Source: an uncultured Eubacterium sp.
GTDB taxonomy: Bacteria; Bacillota; Clostridia; Lachnospirales; Lachnospiraceae
DNA: 38,407 bases
Direction of reading: 5' to 3'
Assembly: GCF_937958975.1 (NCBI RefSeq)
Contig: NZ_CALGRE010000049.1
Span: forward strand, 1-38,407
Shown here: positions 7,455-15,385 of the stretch, piece by piece
Numbering within the stretch: the stretch's first letter is position 1
Layout: the number at the start of each line of letters is the position of its first letter
The notes under the pieces: model-generated
Databases searched by the model: none
Told to the model about the DNA's origin: nothing
What the model saw: the letters and a program-made list of their open reading frames with translations, nothing else
Position numbers and translations under genes: made by a program

Positions 7455-8750
7455 ATGACGATGATGATATTAAATATTATTATGTATTTTCTTAATGTTT
7501 TAAAGTATATGCTTATATATGATTTATTCTTTTCGGCAAAGATAAGAAATAATTGGAGAAAACTTATTCCTATATTGTTGGGTGCAGTTGGAGTGTGGTG
7601 GTTTGTAGAAAATGATTTGTGTAATCCTATAATTCCTTATAGCATTTATATATTAGTATCAACAATTATTTTATATGAAAGAATTGATGTAAAAATTTTA
7701 GTGTTAGGTTTATGGAGCACTTTGGTAATTGGACTGTTAGACGAGGCAATAAAAGTAGCAGACACAAAGCTGTTTCCAATTTTAGCAACAAACGATGTTT
7801 GCGAAAGATATACAACAACATTGATTACATTAATTTTCTTATTTGCTCTATCAAGGTTATTAAAGCGAAAAATAAATGGCAAAATAGAAAAGATAAGCAT
7901 TCCTTATTTTGTATTCTTTTTGGCATTAACTTTTGCGGATACACTAATTATAACATTTCTCTCACAATTTGTTTTCAAGCAAGTAGATGTAGGGAATAAA
8001 GCAGTAGTTTACTTTGCATTTGGAGGAACTGTAATCGGTATGTTTATTCAAATTGTATTGGTAATGCTATTAGCTGTTTCAAGAAATGTTTATAAGGAAA
8101 AAGAAGAGTTGAGTAATAAATATTTAAGTGAGCAGAACGAACATTATGCATATTTAGAAGAACGTGAGTCAGAAACAAAAAGATTTAGACATGATATTAA
8201 AAGCCACATGACACTTCTAAATGATTTTTTACAGGATGAGGAGTTCGAAAAGGCAAAAGAATATATACATAAAATATACGGAGAGTTGGACAAAGTAGGT
8301 AAAGTAATATCAGTTAATAATGGTATCGTCAATGCAATATTAAACAGATATAGCAGTGAAACTGATAAAGAAGGGGTTTCACTACATATCAAAGGGCAGT
8401 TACCGGAGGAATGTTATATTGATGCATTCGACTTGTGTACTATTTTCTCAAATTTACTTTCAAATGCTTTTGAGGCAGCGAAGAAAAGTGAGGGAAAATG
8501 TATAGAAGTCGAATGCGGATATACAACAGATATGATTTTCATTATAATTCAAAATGACTACTCCGGAAATATTCAGGGGAGTGATGGTAAATTTCTGACT
8601 GGAAAAAGTAATAAAGAATATCATGGTTTTGGATTACAAAACATAGAAAGAAGCGTTGAAAAATATTCTGGAAATATGAATATAGAAGTAAATAAAAAAT
8701 TTGCTGTGAGAATAAGGATGATGAATAAAATCTGTGAGGGGAAGAAATAG
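7455..8750 (+). CDS. AgrC/ComD-like membrane sensor histidine kinase
   Basis: The 431-aa product has six or seven hydrophobic segments in residues 5-210, a linker helix, then a HPK10/GHKL-type kinase core: His246 in RFRHDIKSHM, an N box around Asn337 (FSNLLSNAFEAA) and a G box GFGLQNIE near residue 390. This matches the peptide-pheromone receptors AgrC, ComD and BlpH. It would autophosphorylate on His246 and pass phosphate to the regulator encoded 10 bp downstream. The start is uncertain: ATGs at 7455, 7461 and 7464 have no nearby RBS, while an AAAGGGGA run sits 46 bp upstream, separated by a possible hairpin (7414-7442). It is transcribed from copy 3 of the LytTR-type element. The cognate ligand is not evident. 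Confidence 0.85.
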   Translation: MTMMILNIIMYFLNVLKYMLIYDLFFSAKIRNNWRKLIPILLGAVGVWWFVENDLCNPIIPYSIYILVSTIILYERIDVKILVLGLWSTLVIGLLDEAIKVADTKLFPILATNDVCERYTTTLITLIFLFALSRLLKRKINGKIEKISIPYFVFFLALTFADTLIITFLSQFVFKQVDVGNKAVVYFAFGGTVIGMFIQIVLVMLLAVSRNVYKEKEELSNKYLSEQNEHYAYLEERESETKRFRHDIKSHMTLLNDFLQDEEFEKAKEYIHKIYGELDKVGKVISVNNGIVNAILNRYSSETDKEGVSLHIKGQLPEECYIDAFDLCTIFSNLLSNAFEAAKKSEGKCIEVECGYTTDMIFIIIQNDYSGNIQGSDGKFLTGKSNKEYHGFGLQNIERSVEKYSGNMNIEVNKKFAVRIRMMNKICEGKK

Positions 8751-8760
8751 AGGAGGCACA

Positions 8761-9462
8761 ATGAAAATAGCTATAGTAGATGATGATAAGTTATGGATAC
8801 AAAAGATAATGCTCGAAGTTAAAGACATACTGGAAAATGAGAATCTTCATATAGATGTATTTCATGAAGGACCAGAGTTTATAGAGGAGAATTGCAGATA
8901 TGATGTCACACTTATGGATGTGGAAATGAATGTTATAGATGGTTTTGAAACTACAAGGGAATATAAAAGAAGATTTCCGGATGCGATTGTGGCAATGGTA
9001 ACTACAGATAGAGAAAGATATAGTCAGGCGTTTGTAGTAGATGCATATAGATATATTAACAAAGAACGTATGCATGAGGAATTGGCAGAAATGTTTTATA
9101 GTTTGCAAAAGAAAGGAAGAATAGGAAAGAAAATAGACGTAGATTGTATTGACCGCCATAGGGTTATTATTAATATGAATGATATTATGTATGTGGAAAC
9201 TTTAAGGAGAAAAATGTTGGTTCATACTTTTGAAAAAACCTATACGGTAGCTGAGACAATGAGAGAAATGTGTGAAAAGCTGGACGGTGAAGGTTTTTAT
9301 CAATGTCATCAGTCCTATTTGGTAAATTTAGATGAAATTAATAAAATAGAAGGTCTGGACGTGATTATGAAAAATGGTGACAAAGTTATGGTAAGTAAAA
9401 GGCATAAGCAGGAATTGGAAAAGGTATATTTTGACAGGTTGCTACTAGGGGCGAATAGATAA
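8761..9462 (+). CDS. LytTR-family response regulator
   Basis: The 233-aa product starts at the ATG with RBS AGGAGG (8751-8756) right after the kinase stop; an in-frame ATG at 8734 inside the kinase gene has no RBS. Residues 1-120 are a receiver domain: acidic pocket IVDDDK, phospho-acceptor Asp53 (VTLMDVEMN), Thr in AMVTTD and a conserved Lys in YRYINK. Residues 130-233 are a LytTR DNA-binding domain (IMYVETLRRKMLVHT, FYQCHQSYLVNLDEI, VMVSKRHKQEL). It is an AgrA/ComE-type regulator. LytTR proteins bind pairs of direct repeats about two helical turns apart, which fits the three 20-bp-spaced elements in this window. Its targets are inferred to be the protease/LRR operon, the small transcript and its own operon. 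Confidence 0.9.
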   Translation: MKIAIVDDDKLWIQKIMLEVKDILENENLHIDVFHEGPEFIEENCRYDVTLMDVEMNVIDGFETTREYKRRFPDAIVAMVTTDRERYSQAFVVDAYRYINKERMHEELAEMFYSLQKKGRIGKKIDVDCIDRHRVIINMNDIMYVETLRRKMLVHTFEKTYTVAETMREMCEKLDGEGFYQCHQSYLVNLDEINKIEGLDVIMKNGDKVMVSKRHKQELEKVYFDRLLLGANR

Positions 9463-9505
9463 TACAAGACGTTAATAAGGATATAGAATGATTATTTAGT
9501 ATGAT

Positions 9506-9538
9506 GGGGCTTTCGTACCAAGTGCGTAGCTCCTTTTT
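9506..9538 (+). terminator. Terminator of the kinase/regulator operon
   Basis: GGGGCT (9506-9511) pairs with AGCTCC (9528-9533) with one wobble, and an inner CGTAC/GTGCG pairing extends the stem; TTTTT follows. Confidence 0.6.
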
Positions 9539-9591
9539 AAATAAATATTAAACTTAGAACTTTAATGAGCATGGTATTTAACAATAATATG

Positions 9592-9697
9592 TAGAGGAAA
9601 ATTTTATGAAATTTATTAAAAAAAATACATTGTTATAGGGATATTTTTGTCGAAAGTAGTAATTGAAAGGATAAAATTTAACTGTTATAATACATAA
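9592..9697 (+). pseudogene. Possible gene remnant (signal-peptide-like start, frameshifted)
   Basis: An RBS-like AGAGGAAA (about 9592-9599) precedes ATG 9606, which opens MKFIKKNTLL and stops at 9636. One frame over, the reading continues as IGIFLSKVV... to about 9697, so the start resembles the charged and hydrophobic parts of a signal peptide broken by a frameshift. The operon promoter (9663-9691) lies inside this stretch. It could be a decayed small secreted-protein gene, or chance. Confidence 0.25.
9663..9691 (+). promoter_or_regulatory. Consensus promoter of the secreted-protein/ABC operon
   Basis: TTGAAA (9663-9668), an exact 17-bp spacer and a perfect TATAAT (9686-9691). No CCGAATA element is nearby, so this operon is probably not directly driven by the LytTR regulator. 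The ~140-nt leader contains a perfect 10-bp palindrome TACGCGCGTA (9742-9751) that stands out in AT-rich sequence and could be an operator. Confidence 0.7.
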
Positions 9698-9837
9698 CGA
9701 GTTTGGAAAATTTAACATATCTGGTGAGATAATGCGAAATCTACGCGCGTAAAATCGATTATGAATATTATGTATCTATCTTTTATTGATATCTTTTTTT
9801 TTCCAAAACAAAATAATATAAATATATGAGGTGAAAT

Positions 9838-10293
9838 ATGAAAAAAATTTTTAAAACAGGAATTGTTTTAGGGTTAATTTTTTCTCTTTCAATTCCAGTG
9901 TCGGCAAGTTCATTGGCGACCAAGGTTACTTCTACTAAGAAAAGCATAACCGTAGGAAAATATACAGAAATAAAAGGTGCAATTGAGTATAATGGTTGTA
10001 TTTATAAAGGATTTTATAAATTAGAATTACCAAATACAATAATTGATGATACAGTTTTAAGTTCTTCTTTTGGTGTCAATAAAACGACCTTTGTATATTC
10101 AAAAGGTAGATTATCAGGTAAAAATTATTGGTGTTTTAATACATCATTTTTTAGTTGGACTAGTACAACTAAAACTGTAAAAGTTAAGTGCATGGGAGCA
10201 TCCAAAGGCGAGAAGAAGGTATACTGCGGAACAGGCAAAAAAGGTGACCATGATTTGGACGACTCAGCTTCGGTAAATGTAAAGGTTAAATAA
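9838..10293 (+). CDS. Small secreted protein of unknown function (secreted protein 1)
   Basis: The 151-aa product starts at an ATG with a GAGGTG RBS. It has a clear signal peptide (residues 1-24, ...PVSAS) and a mature part of about 125 residues that looks beta-rich, Lys/Thr/Ser rich, with four Cys (GCIY, YWCF, VKCM, VYCG) that could form two disulfides. I recognise no family; the motifs of lactococcin 972 and of double-glycine bacteriocins are absent. It is the first gene of a tight operon with two ABC transporters, the usual place for an exported effector or bacteriocin-like protein, but function is unknown. Export is most likely by Sec; the ABC genes may serve maturation, release or self-protection. 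Confidence 0.55.
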   Translation: MKKIFKTGIVLGLIFSLSIPVSASSLATKVTSTKKSITVGKYTEIKGAIEYNGCIYKGFYKLELPNTIIDDTVLSSSFGVNKTTFVYSKGRLSGKNYWCFNTSFFSWTSTTKTVKVKCMGASKGEKKVYCGTGKKGDHDLDDSASVNVKVK

Positions 10294-10294
10294 T

Positions 10295-11464
10295 ATGTGG
10301 ACAAAGCTGTTGTTTAAGAATTTTTTAAACAATATAAAATTTTTCATAATAATATTAATTGCAACTTTTTTTTCGTGTAGTTTATTATATTTGCTTCTCG
10401 GAGCAAGAGAGATTGAAATAGGAATGTATGAAAAATCAAAATTTGACTATATTATTTCTGCGTGTTCATATGAGCAGGTTGGGGAAATGAAAAAAGAATC
10501 ATGTTTTGAGAAAATTCTTCCTTGGAAGAGTCTATCAGGCTCTGAATTAAGTAAAGGAAATAAAAGAATTGATGAAGTTGGGCTAATTATTTTAGAAAAT
10601 CAAGATATGTCTTTCGATGAAGCGTTACAAATGACATTTTTTTCTCATAAAAGAGAAATTGAAAGAGGGTCTGTTTGTGAAAATAGTATTTTCATTGATC
10701 GTGCTGTTCAAGAAAAATTGGAATTGAACCTTGGAGATGAATTACTAGTAAGTATATCTGAGAATGATAAAATCAGCTTTATTGTAGGTGGTATTTTTGA
10801 AAATACTTCTTATAGTGATAAATATACATGTATGATTTTTTTTACGGAAAGTATAAAAAAGGCGTTTGAAAATACATATGGAATTGATTGGCTATCAGGT
10901 GCCTACATATTGGGAAGTAGTAAAGAGGCAGTAAGAGAATATTTTAATAAAAAGCCATATTACCCTGAACAATATTTTATCGATATGACAAAGGATAAGA
11001 ATAAAGCTGAGAGAAATGAGTTCGAGAAAGCAATTAAGCAAAAAGATTGGTCGAAACTTGTTGAGGATAGGGTTAAAAAGGTAAGCAATTATAGTCAAAA
11101 TGGAACATATAAAAATGCTGTAATAATAATGTCATCAGTAGTTTCGGTTTTTGTTTTAATATTATCGATGGTTTTGTTTGTTTTCAGGTATATAAAAAGT
11201 ATTCAATCAACCTATAACATATTGCTCATCTTGGGCGAAAACAAAAGTAAAGCTAAATTGGTAATATTTGGATTTATTTGGTTGAGTTTGGTTCTAGGTA
11301 TGATTTTTACAGTTATATTTGGACACATATTATTTGTCTATGCAATTAAATTAATTCACGGTTTAGTATTAACAACTATAATGCTAATAATTGGTTTAAT
11401 AATTTCCTTTTTTAGCGTGTTTATCGGTATCAGTGTTGGTTATTTAAAAAGTAATAGAGTTTAA
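10295..11464 (+). CDS. FtsX/MacB-like ABC transporter permease 1
   Basis: The 389-aa product has one N-terminal membrane helix (about 15-36), a large extracellular domain of about 230 residues and three C-terminal helices (about 272-297, 315-345, 350-380). This is the four-helix layout of FtsX/MacB/LolCE permeases. The extracellular part includes an ELNLGDELLVSI stretch typical of the MacB periplasmic domain. It starts 1 bp after secreted protein 1, with weak RBS AAAGG. It should pair with permease 2 and the ATPase as a heterodimeric type VII ABC system, a class that uses mechanotransmission to act on substrates outside the membrane (lipoprotein release, toxin extrusion, antimicrobial peptide resistance). 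The substrate is unknown. Confidence 0.7.
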   Translation: MWTKLLFKNFLNNIKFFIIILIATFFSCSLLYLLLGAREIEIGMYEKSKFDYIISACSYEQVGEMKKESCFEKILPWKSLSGSELSKGNKRIDEVGLIILENQDMSFDEALQMTFFSHKREIERGSVCENSIFIDRAVQEKLELNLGDELLVSISENDKISFIVGGIFENTSYSDKYTCMIFFTESIKKAFENTYGIDWLSGAYILGSSKEAVREYFNKKPYYPEQYFIDMTKDKNKAERNEFEKAIKQKDWSKLVEDRVKKVSNYSQNGTYKNAVIIMSSVVSVFVLILSMVLFVFRYIKSIQSTYNILLILGENKSKAKLVIFGFIWLSLVLGMIFTVIFGHILFVYAIKLIHGLVLTTIMLIIGLIISFFSVFIGISVGYLKSNRV

Positions 11465-11465
11465 T

Positions 11466-12455
11466 ATGAAAATCTTTTATTATTTATTAAAAGGAAATAA
11501 AGAAAAATATAAACGGTGGTTTGTCTATTTAAACATTTTTCTGGTTATGCAGGTTACTATTGCATCATTGTTGCTTAATTTGATTAATCAATTAGATTAT
11601 ATATGTGAAGAAAATAGCATGTATATTAATATCTATCCGGAACAAAAGGAAGAGAATACGGTATATTCTTTTCAAGAAGGTGTAATATCAATCAAAGAAA
11701 ATAGTTGTGATGTGGGTATATTGTATAATCATTCAAATCGAATGAGAAAATGGAATATTGTTAAGGGAACACATAGGGGAAAAGGACTAGGTGTTTCAAT
11801 TAATATAGCAAAAAAAATGAATTTAGATGTGGGTAATATTATATCTGTTTCAGATGCAGATGAAAATGAATTTATCCATGAAATTAATTATATTTTTGAG
11901 GGATATATTCCAGATTTTTTAGGAGAGGAAATAGATAAAAATAGCGGTATTATTTTAATACATAAAGAGTTAAGTAATCAATTAAAAATTGATACGGCTA
12001 AAATGAAAAAAATGTCTTACAGTAATAGCGAGGACAGGGAAGCATATGAAACTTTGTCTCCCAAGAAACGTTTTAAAATAATAGATAAAATTTTATTTAT
12101 GGGAAATGCAAAAATTTATATACTGGTTAGTATAATTGGTATTTTCTTAATTCTTATATGTGTATGTGCGGAAATTACACAATTAATTAAAGAAAAGTAT
12201 ATATCTATGATGGTATATAGAGCAATAGGGTTGAATCGCACAAATATATTAATTTGTTATTTAATATATTGTTTTCAATTTTTTGGTGTTGTTCTTTTAA
12301 GCTCAGTGGTTATTTCTAATTATGCAATTGATTATATTTTAAAGTTGTTTCGAAGTGAGATGTACCACGCTTTATTATTGGTATTTTTTATCATAAGCTT
12401 TTTGCTTTCAATTGTATTAATAAAATACGAAGCTAGTAAGATGGAAGAGGAATAG
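11466..12455 (+). CDS. FtsX/MacB-like ABC transporter permease 2
   Basis: The 329-aa product has the same topology as its neighbour: a membrane helix at about 19-41, an extracellular domain (42-215) with MNLDVGNIISVSDADE resembling the MacB domain, and three helices at about 217-240, 262-290 and 300-322. It is shorter than permease 1 and only distantly similar, so the pair looks like a heterodimer in the manner of LolC/LolE. The start is 1 bp after the permease 1 stop with no clear RBS, suggesting translational coupling. The ATPase gene follows directly. Confidence 0.7.
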   Translation: MKIFYYLLKGNKEKYKRWFVYLNIFLVMQVTIASLLLNLINQLDYICEENSMYINIYPEQKEENTVYSFQEGVISIKENSCDVGILYNHSNRMRKWNIVKGTHRGKGLGVSINIAKKMNLDVGNIISVSDADENEFIHEINYIFEGYIPDFLGEEIDKNSGIILIHKELSNQLKIDTAKMKKMSYSNSEDREAYETLSPKKRFKIIDKILFMGNAKIYILVSIIGIFLILICVCAEITQLIKEKYISMMVYRAIGLNRTNILICYLIYCFQFFGVVLLSSVVISNYAIDYILKLFRSEMYHALLLVFFIISFLLSIVLIKYEASKMEEE

Positions 12456-13106
12456 ATGGATAATTTATTAATAAATATTGATAAAATTAAGTTTGAATAT
12501 AAAAAAGGAAAAATAAACATTTTTAATAACTATAGTCTCAAAATTAATAAAGGAGAATTCTTAGGGATTTATGGTAAATCAGGTATTGGAAAAAGCACGT
12601 TGCTTGACATCATCGCGGGAACTAAAAATGTTAAAGAGGGGTCTGTGATGGTAAAAGGAAGAAATATAAGTAGATTTTCTGAGAAAGAAAAGTGCAAATA
12701 TCGTAATGACGTAATTGGGTTCATTTATCAGGATTTTAGATTAATAAGAGAATTAACAGCTATAGATAATGTGATGATACCTTTAATTATTTCAAAGTGT
12801 GATGTTCGTTTCGCAAGACAAAAGGCAATTGAGATATTAGATAAGTTGGAAATGGGAAACAGGCTTGGAAATTATCCAAATCAATTGTCTGGTGGAGAAA
12901 AGCAAAGAGTTGCAATTGCACGGGCAATAATAAATAATCCGGATATAATTCTAGCGGATGAACCTACAGGTAATTTGGATGAGGACAATAAAAAGGAAAT
13001 AATGGCAATACTAAAGAGAATTAATGAGTTAGGAGGCACTATTGTCATGGTGACTCATGATGAAACATGTAGGAAATATTTTTCAAGAGATTTATGTTTA
13101 AGATAG
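12456..13106 (+). CDS. ABC transporter ATPase, LolD/MacB type
   Basis: The 216-aa product carries Walker A GKSGIGKST (40-48), a Q loop (FIYQDFRLI), the signature LSGGEKQR (144-151), Walker B IILADEPTGNLD (164-175) and H loop MVTHD. The ADEPTGNLD form is characteristic of the LolD/MacB/FtsE/BceA subfamily, which works with FtsX-like permeases, and two of these lie directly upstream. It abuts permease 2 with no gap (stop 12453-12455, ATG 12456). It powers the transporter of this operon. Confidence 0.9.
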   Translation: MDNLLINIDKIKFEYKKGKINIFNNYSLKINKGEFLGIYGKSGIGKSTLLDIIAGTKNVKEGSVMVKGRNISRFSEKEKCKYRNDVIGFIYQDFRLIRELTAIDNVMIPLIISKCDVRFARQKAIEILDKLEMGNRLGNYPNQLSGGEKQRVAIARAIINNPDIILADEPTGNLDEDNKKEIMAILKRINELGGTIVMVTHDETCRKYFSRDLCLR

Positions 13107-13114
13107 GAGAAAAA

Positions 13115-13693
13115 ATGAAAAGAGTAAAGGGTAAAATAATAGTTTTAGTAGTTGTAATAACAATGTTTATGAATACAAATTCGGTTTATGCAGCTTCAAT
13201 GGATGATGTACCGAGAATATTTTGGGGATGGTCAATTGATTCAGATTTAAGAACAAATCAAGCGATAACGTCTCATACTGGTGCTTCATATAAAAATAGA
13301 ACCAAAAAATATTATTATCACACATCAGTAAAAGATAGTTTCACTACTTCAAGAGCGATTACAGGAAGTTTAAGTGCAACAATTTCTGGAGATATTTCAG
13401 CAAAAGGAAAGGCAGCAGAGGGAACTTTAGGTGCAGAGGTTACGGCACAGATAGGAGTGTCCATTGAGTCATCTCGTACAAGTGAGATAACAATGTATCC
13501 AACAAGTGCTAAAAAAGGTAAAAATTATATTGATCCAAAGACTAAATGGTCTACAACCGTGATAGCTTATGGTAGAGTTTTATCAGGTTATGCAAAAAAC
13601 TTTAAATGCTATGCTTGTGTAAAAAAAGGCTCATTTAATATAAAAATGCCTACAGGCTATAGAAACACTTATAAATACAAAGCGGTAAAATAA
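13115..13693 (+). CDS. Small secreted protein with an amphipathic beta stretch (secreted protein 2)
   Basis: The 192-aa product counts from the ATG at 13115 with RBS TAGGAGA (13104-13110); the in-frame ATG at 13094 lies inside the ATPase gene and lacks an RBS. A signal peptide covers about residues 1-27 (...NSVYA). The middle of the mature protein (about 75-130) alternates small polar and hydrophobic residues (GSLSATISGDIS, LGAEVTAQIGVSIESS), the look of a membrane-inserting beta-hairpin in aerolysin-like pore formers or of long beta-sheets. Two close Cys (CYAC) lie near the C-terminus. I recognise no family; an effector or toxin role is inference from this pattern and from the flanking ABC genes. 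A hairpin right after the gene may lower expression of what follows. Confidence 0.5.
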   Translation: MKRVKGKIIVLVVVITMFMNTNSVYAASMDDVPRIFWGWSIDSDLRTNQAITSHTGASYKNRTKKYYYHTSVKDSFTTSRAITGSLSATISGDISAKGKAAEGTLGAEVTAQIGVSIESSRTSEITMYPTSAKKGKNYIDPKTKWSTTVIAYGRVLSGYAKNFKCYACVKKGSFNIKMPTGYRNTYKYKAVK

Positions 13694-13700
13694 AATTGTG

Positions 13701-13735
13701 ATAGTGTCATATAGTAAATATATGGCACTATTTTG
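13701..13735 (+). terminator. Hairpin (attenuator-like) inside the ABC operon
   Basis: ATAGTGTCATATA (13701-13713) pairs with TATATGGCACTAT (13719-13731) around a 5-nt loop and ends in TTTT then G. The short T run suggests partial termination, so that secreted protein 2 is made in excess over the downstream membrane genes. It could also stabilise the upstream mRNA. Confidence 0.55.
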
Positions 13736-13748
13736 TAAAGGGGATTTC

Positions 13749-14720
13749 ATGAAAAGAAGAAAAAAGGTTATTGGAGGAATAACTTTTATATTACTAGTAG
13801 CAATTGGTGTGTTAATGACAGTGACATTGAATAAAAGAGTATTAAATTCAAAAGAAATTGCATTTGTTATACAGAGAGATCATTGCTTTTATTTAAACTC
13901 TGATAATTTAAATGAAAAATATGAGGTTGAATATTCTTTTGTTTCAAATCAAAAAGATTCAATAATTTTTTTAGAAGAAGGAATAGTTAAGAGTTATCTG
14001 AATTTAGGAGATGAAGAATTACATTGCAATATAAGTGCAGAGAAGAATCAGAAAATATTGGAGACCACTATTGATGGAGAAACATATTATATAAAACCAA
14101 TGGTGGTTACAATTAATCCGAGCATTACACCAGGGGCATATAATAATTGTAAGTTATTTATAAAGTATGAAAATGGGGCTTATGTCAAAATGGACATAGG
14201 AAATATTTCTGTTGAAAGAGATGAAAATAAAAATAAGCAAGAACTGGAAACAATGATGATTTCTTCATATGGTGAATTGGGAAATGATTATGATACATTT
14301 GGTGTTGTGTGGGGGGTTAAAGCAAATCAGGATGTGGAAATAATAGACATATCTTCGCAAAGTAATACATATATTCCGAGCTTAGCCGATACGATTGTTT
14401 TGGATGAAAAATGTAAAAATTTTAATTTGCCAGATGTCATTGGGAAATATCCAAAGGCAAAAATTGAGCATATTTCAAGTGTCAACAAAACAATAAAGGT
14501 ATCAAAAAATGAAGAGAAAATTGTTGTGATTCCATTAATGTCTGAGAGAAAATATATTTTAGGATATTATTCGGCAACAGTGAAATATAAAACTTCAAAT
14601 GGAAATATATCGGAAGAAGTAATTAATTTTACACAGACAATGAATATGCTTGTTTTAACAAAGGATTTGATAAAAAAGATGAAGGATGAGGCAGATGAGG
14701 GAACTGTTATCAATAAATAA
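13749..14720 (+). CDS. Membrane-anchored extracytoplasmic protein of unknown function
   Basis: The 323-aa product counts from ATG 13749 with RBS AAAGGGG; upstream in-frame codons lack an RBS. A basic N-terminus (MKRRKK) and one hydrophobic helix (about 7-26) anchor a large extracellular, beta-rich domain with no motif I know. The gene overlaps the next ATPase start by 26 bp, so the two are translationally coupled. Its position between a secreted protein and a BcrA-type transporter suggests an immunity or accessory protein, but nothing in the sequence proves this. Confidence 0.55.
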   Translation: MKRRKKVIGGITFILLVAIGVLMTVTLNKRVLNSKEIAFVIQRDHCFYLNSDNLNEKYEVEYSFVSNQKDSIIFLEEGIVKSYLNLGDEELHCNISAEKNQKILETTIDGETYYIKPMVVTINPSITPGAYNNCKLFIKYENGAYVKMDIGNISVERDENKNKQELETMMISSYGELGNDYDTFGVVWGVKANQDVEIIDISSQSNTYIPSLADTIVLDEKCKNFNLPDVIGKYPKAKIEHISSVNKTIKVSKNEEKIVVIPLMSERKYILGYYSATVKYKTSNGNISEEVINFTQTMNMLVLTKDLIKKMKDEADEGTVINK

Positions 14721-15369
14721 CTTGTCAAAAAAATATATGAAAAAAGAAATATTGACGGATATTTCATTGAGTGCGGATTGCGGTCAATGCTATGCTTTAG
14801 TTGGGGAAAATGGGGCTGGAAAGAGTACATTTATAAAGTGTCTGTTAGGTTTTGATAAAAAATATGAGGGAAAAATAGTAATAAATACACAAAAGATTGG
14901 ATATGTACCAGAGTGTATAGAACTACCATTTAATATTGAACTGTATGATTATTTATTTATTCGAGGTAAAATTGAGAGATACGAATCAGACTATTTAATT
15001 CAAATCATAAAAGAAGCGATAGAATATTGGGGTTTGAATGAGTATCAGAGGGTAAAAATAGGTAATTTATCAAAGGGTAATAGACAAAAGGTTTCGATAA
15101 TTCAATCATATTTGTTCGAACAAAGGCTTATTGTATTAGATGAACCAGAAACAGGGTTGGACCCATATGGGCAAGAAATATTAAGAAAATTAATATTAAA
15201 GTTGAGGAGTGAAGGGAGATTAATTATTTTTTCTAGTCATTCCTTAGACAGTGTGAAAAGAATAGCTACAAATGTTGTTATTTTCAAAAATCATCATTTG
15301 ATTGCAGACATAGATGTAGGTAATCTTGAAACTGAGGATAGAACAATTGAGCAATATTATTTTGAATAA
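14695..15369 (+). CDS. ABC transporter ATPase, BcrA/CcmA type
   Basis: The 224-aa product has Walker A GENGAGKST (37-45), signature LSKGNRQK (125-132), Walker B LIVLDEPETGLDP and an H loop FSSHSLDSV. The LSKGN-type signature and the sequence after Walker B place it with the BcrA/NatA/CcmA group that pairs with six-helix permeases, often in bacteriocin self-immunity. ATG 14695 is preferred because AAGGATGAGG (14682-14691) sits at usable distance; ATG 14686 is in frame and would add three residues. It overlaps the upstream gene and is followed 16 bp later by its permease. Confidence 0.85.
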   Translation: MRELLSINNLSKKYMKKEILTDISLSADCGQCYALVGENGAGKSTFIKCLLGFDKKYEGKIVINTQKIGYVPECIELPFNIELYDYLFIRGKIERYESDYLIQIIKEAIEYWGLNEYQRVKIGNLSKGNRQKVSIIQSYLFEQRLIVLDEPETGLDPYGQEILRKLILKLRSEGRLIIFSSHSLDSVKRIATNVVIFKNHHLIADIDVGNLETEDRTIEQYYFE

Positions 15370-15385
15370 GATATTAGGGAGAAAT

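Noticed and set aside
7277..8750. A complete agrBDCA quorum-sensing locus
   Set aside because: Kinase and regulator fit agrC and agrA, but no AgrB protease or AgrD precursor is found on either strand of the window.
8734..8760. Upstream ATG for the response regulator
   Set aside because: It lies inside the kinase gene without an RBS, whereas ATG 8761 follows AGGAGG and begins the receiver domain correctly.
9838..10293. Secreted protein 1 as a lactococcin 972-type bacteriocin
   Set aside because: Size and signal peptide fit loosely, but the typical Gly-Trp and Tyr/His-rich motifs of that family are missing, and the neighbouring permeases are not the long bacteriocin-associated membrane protein type.
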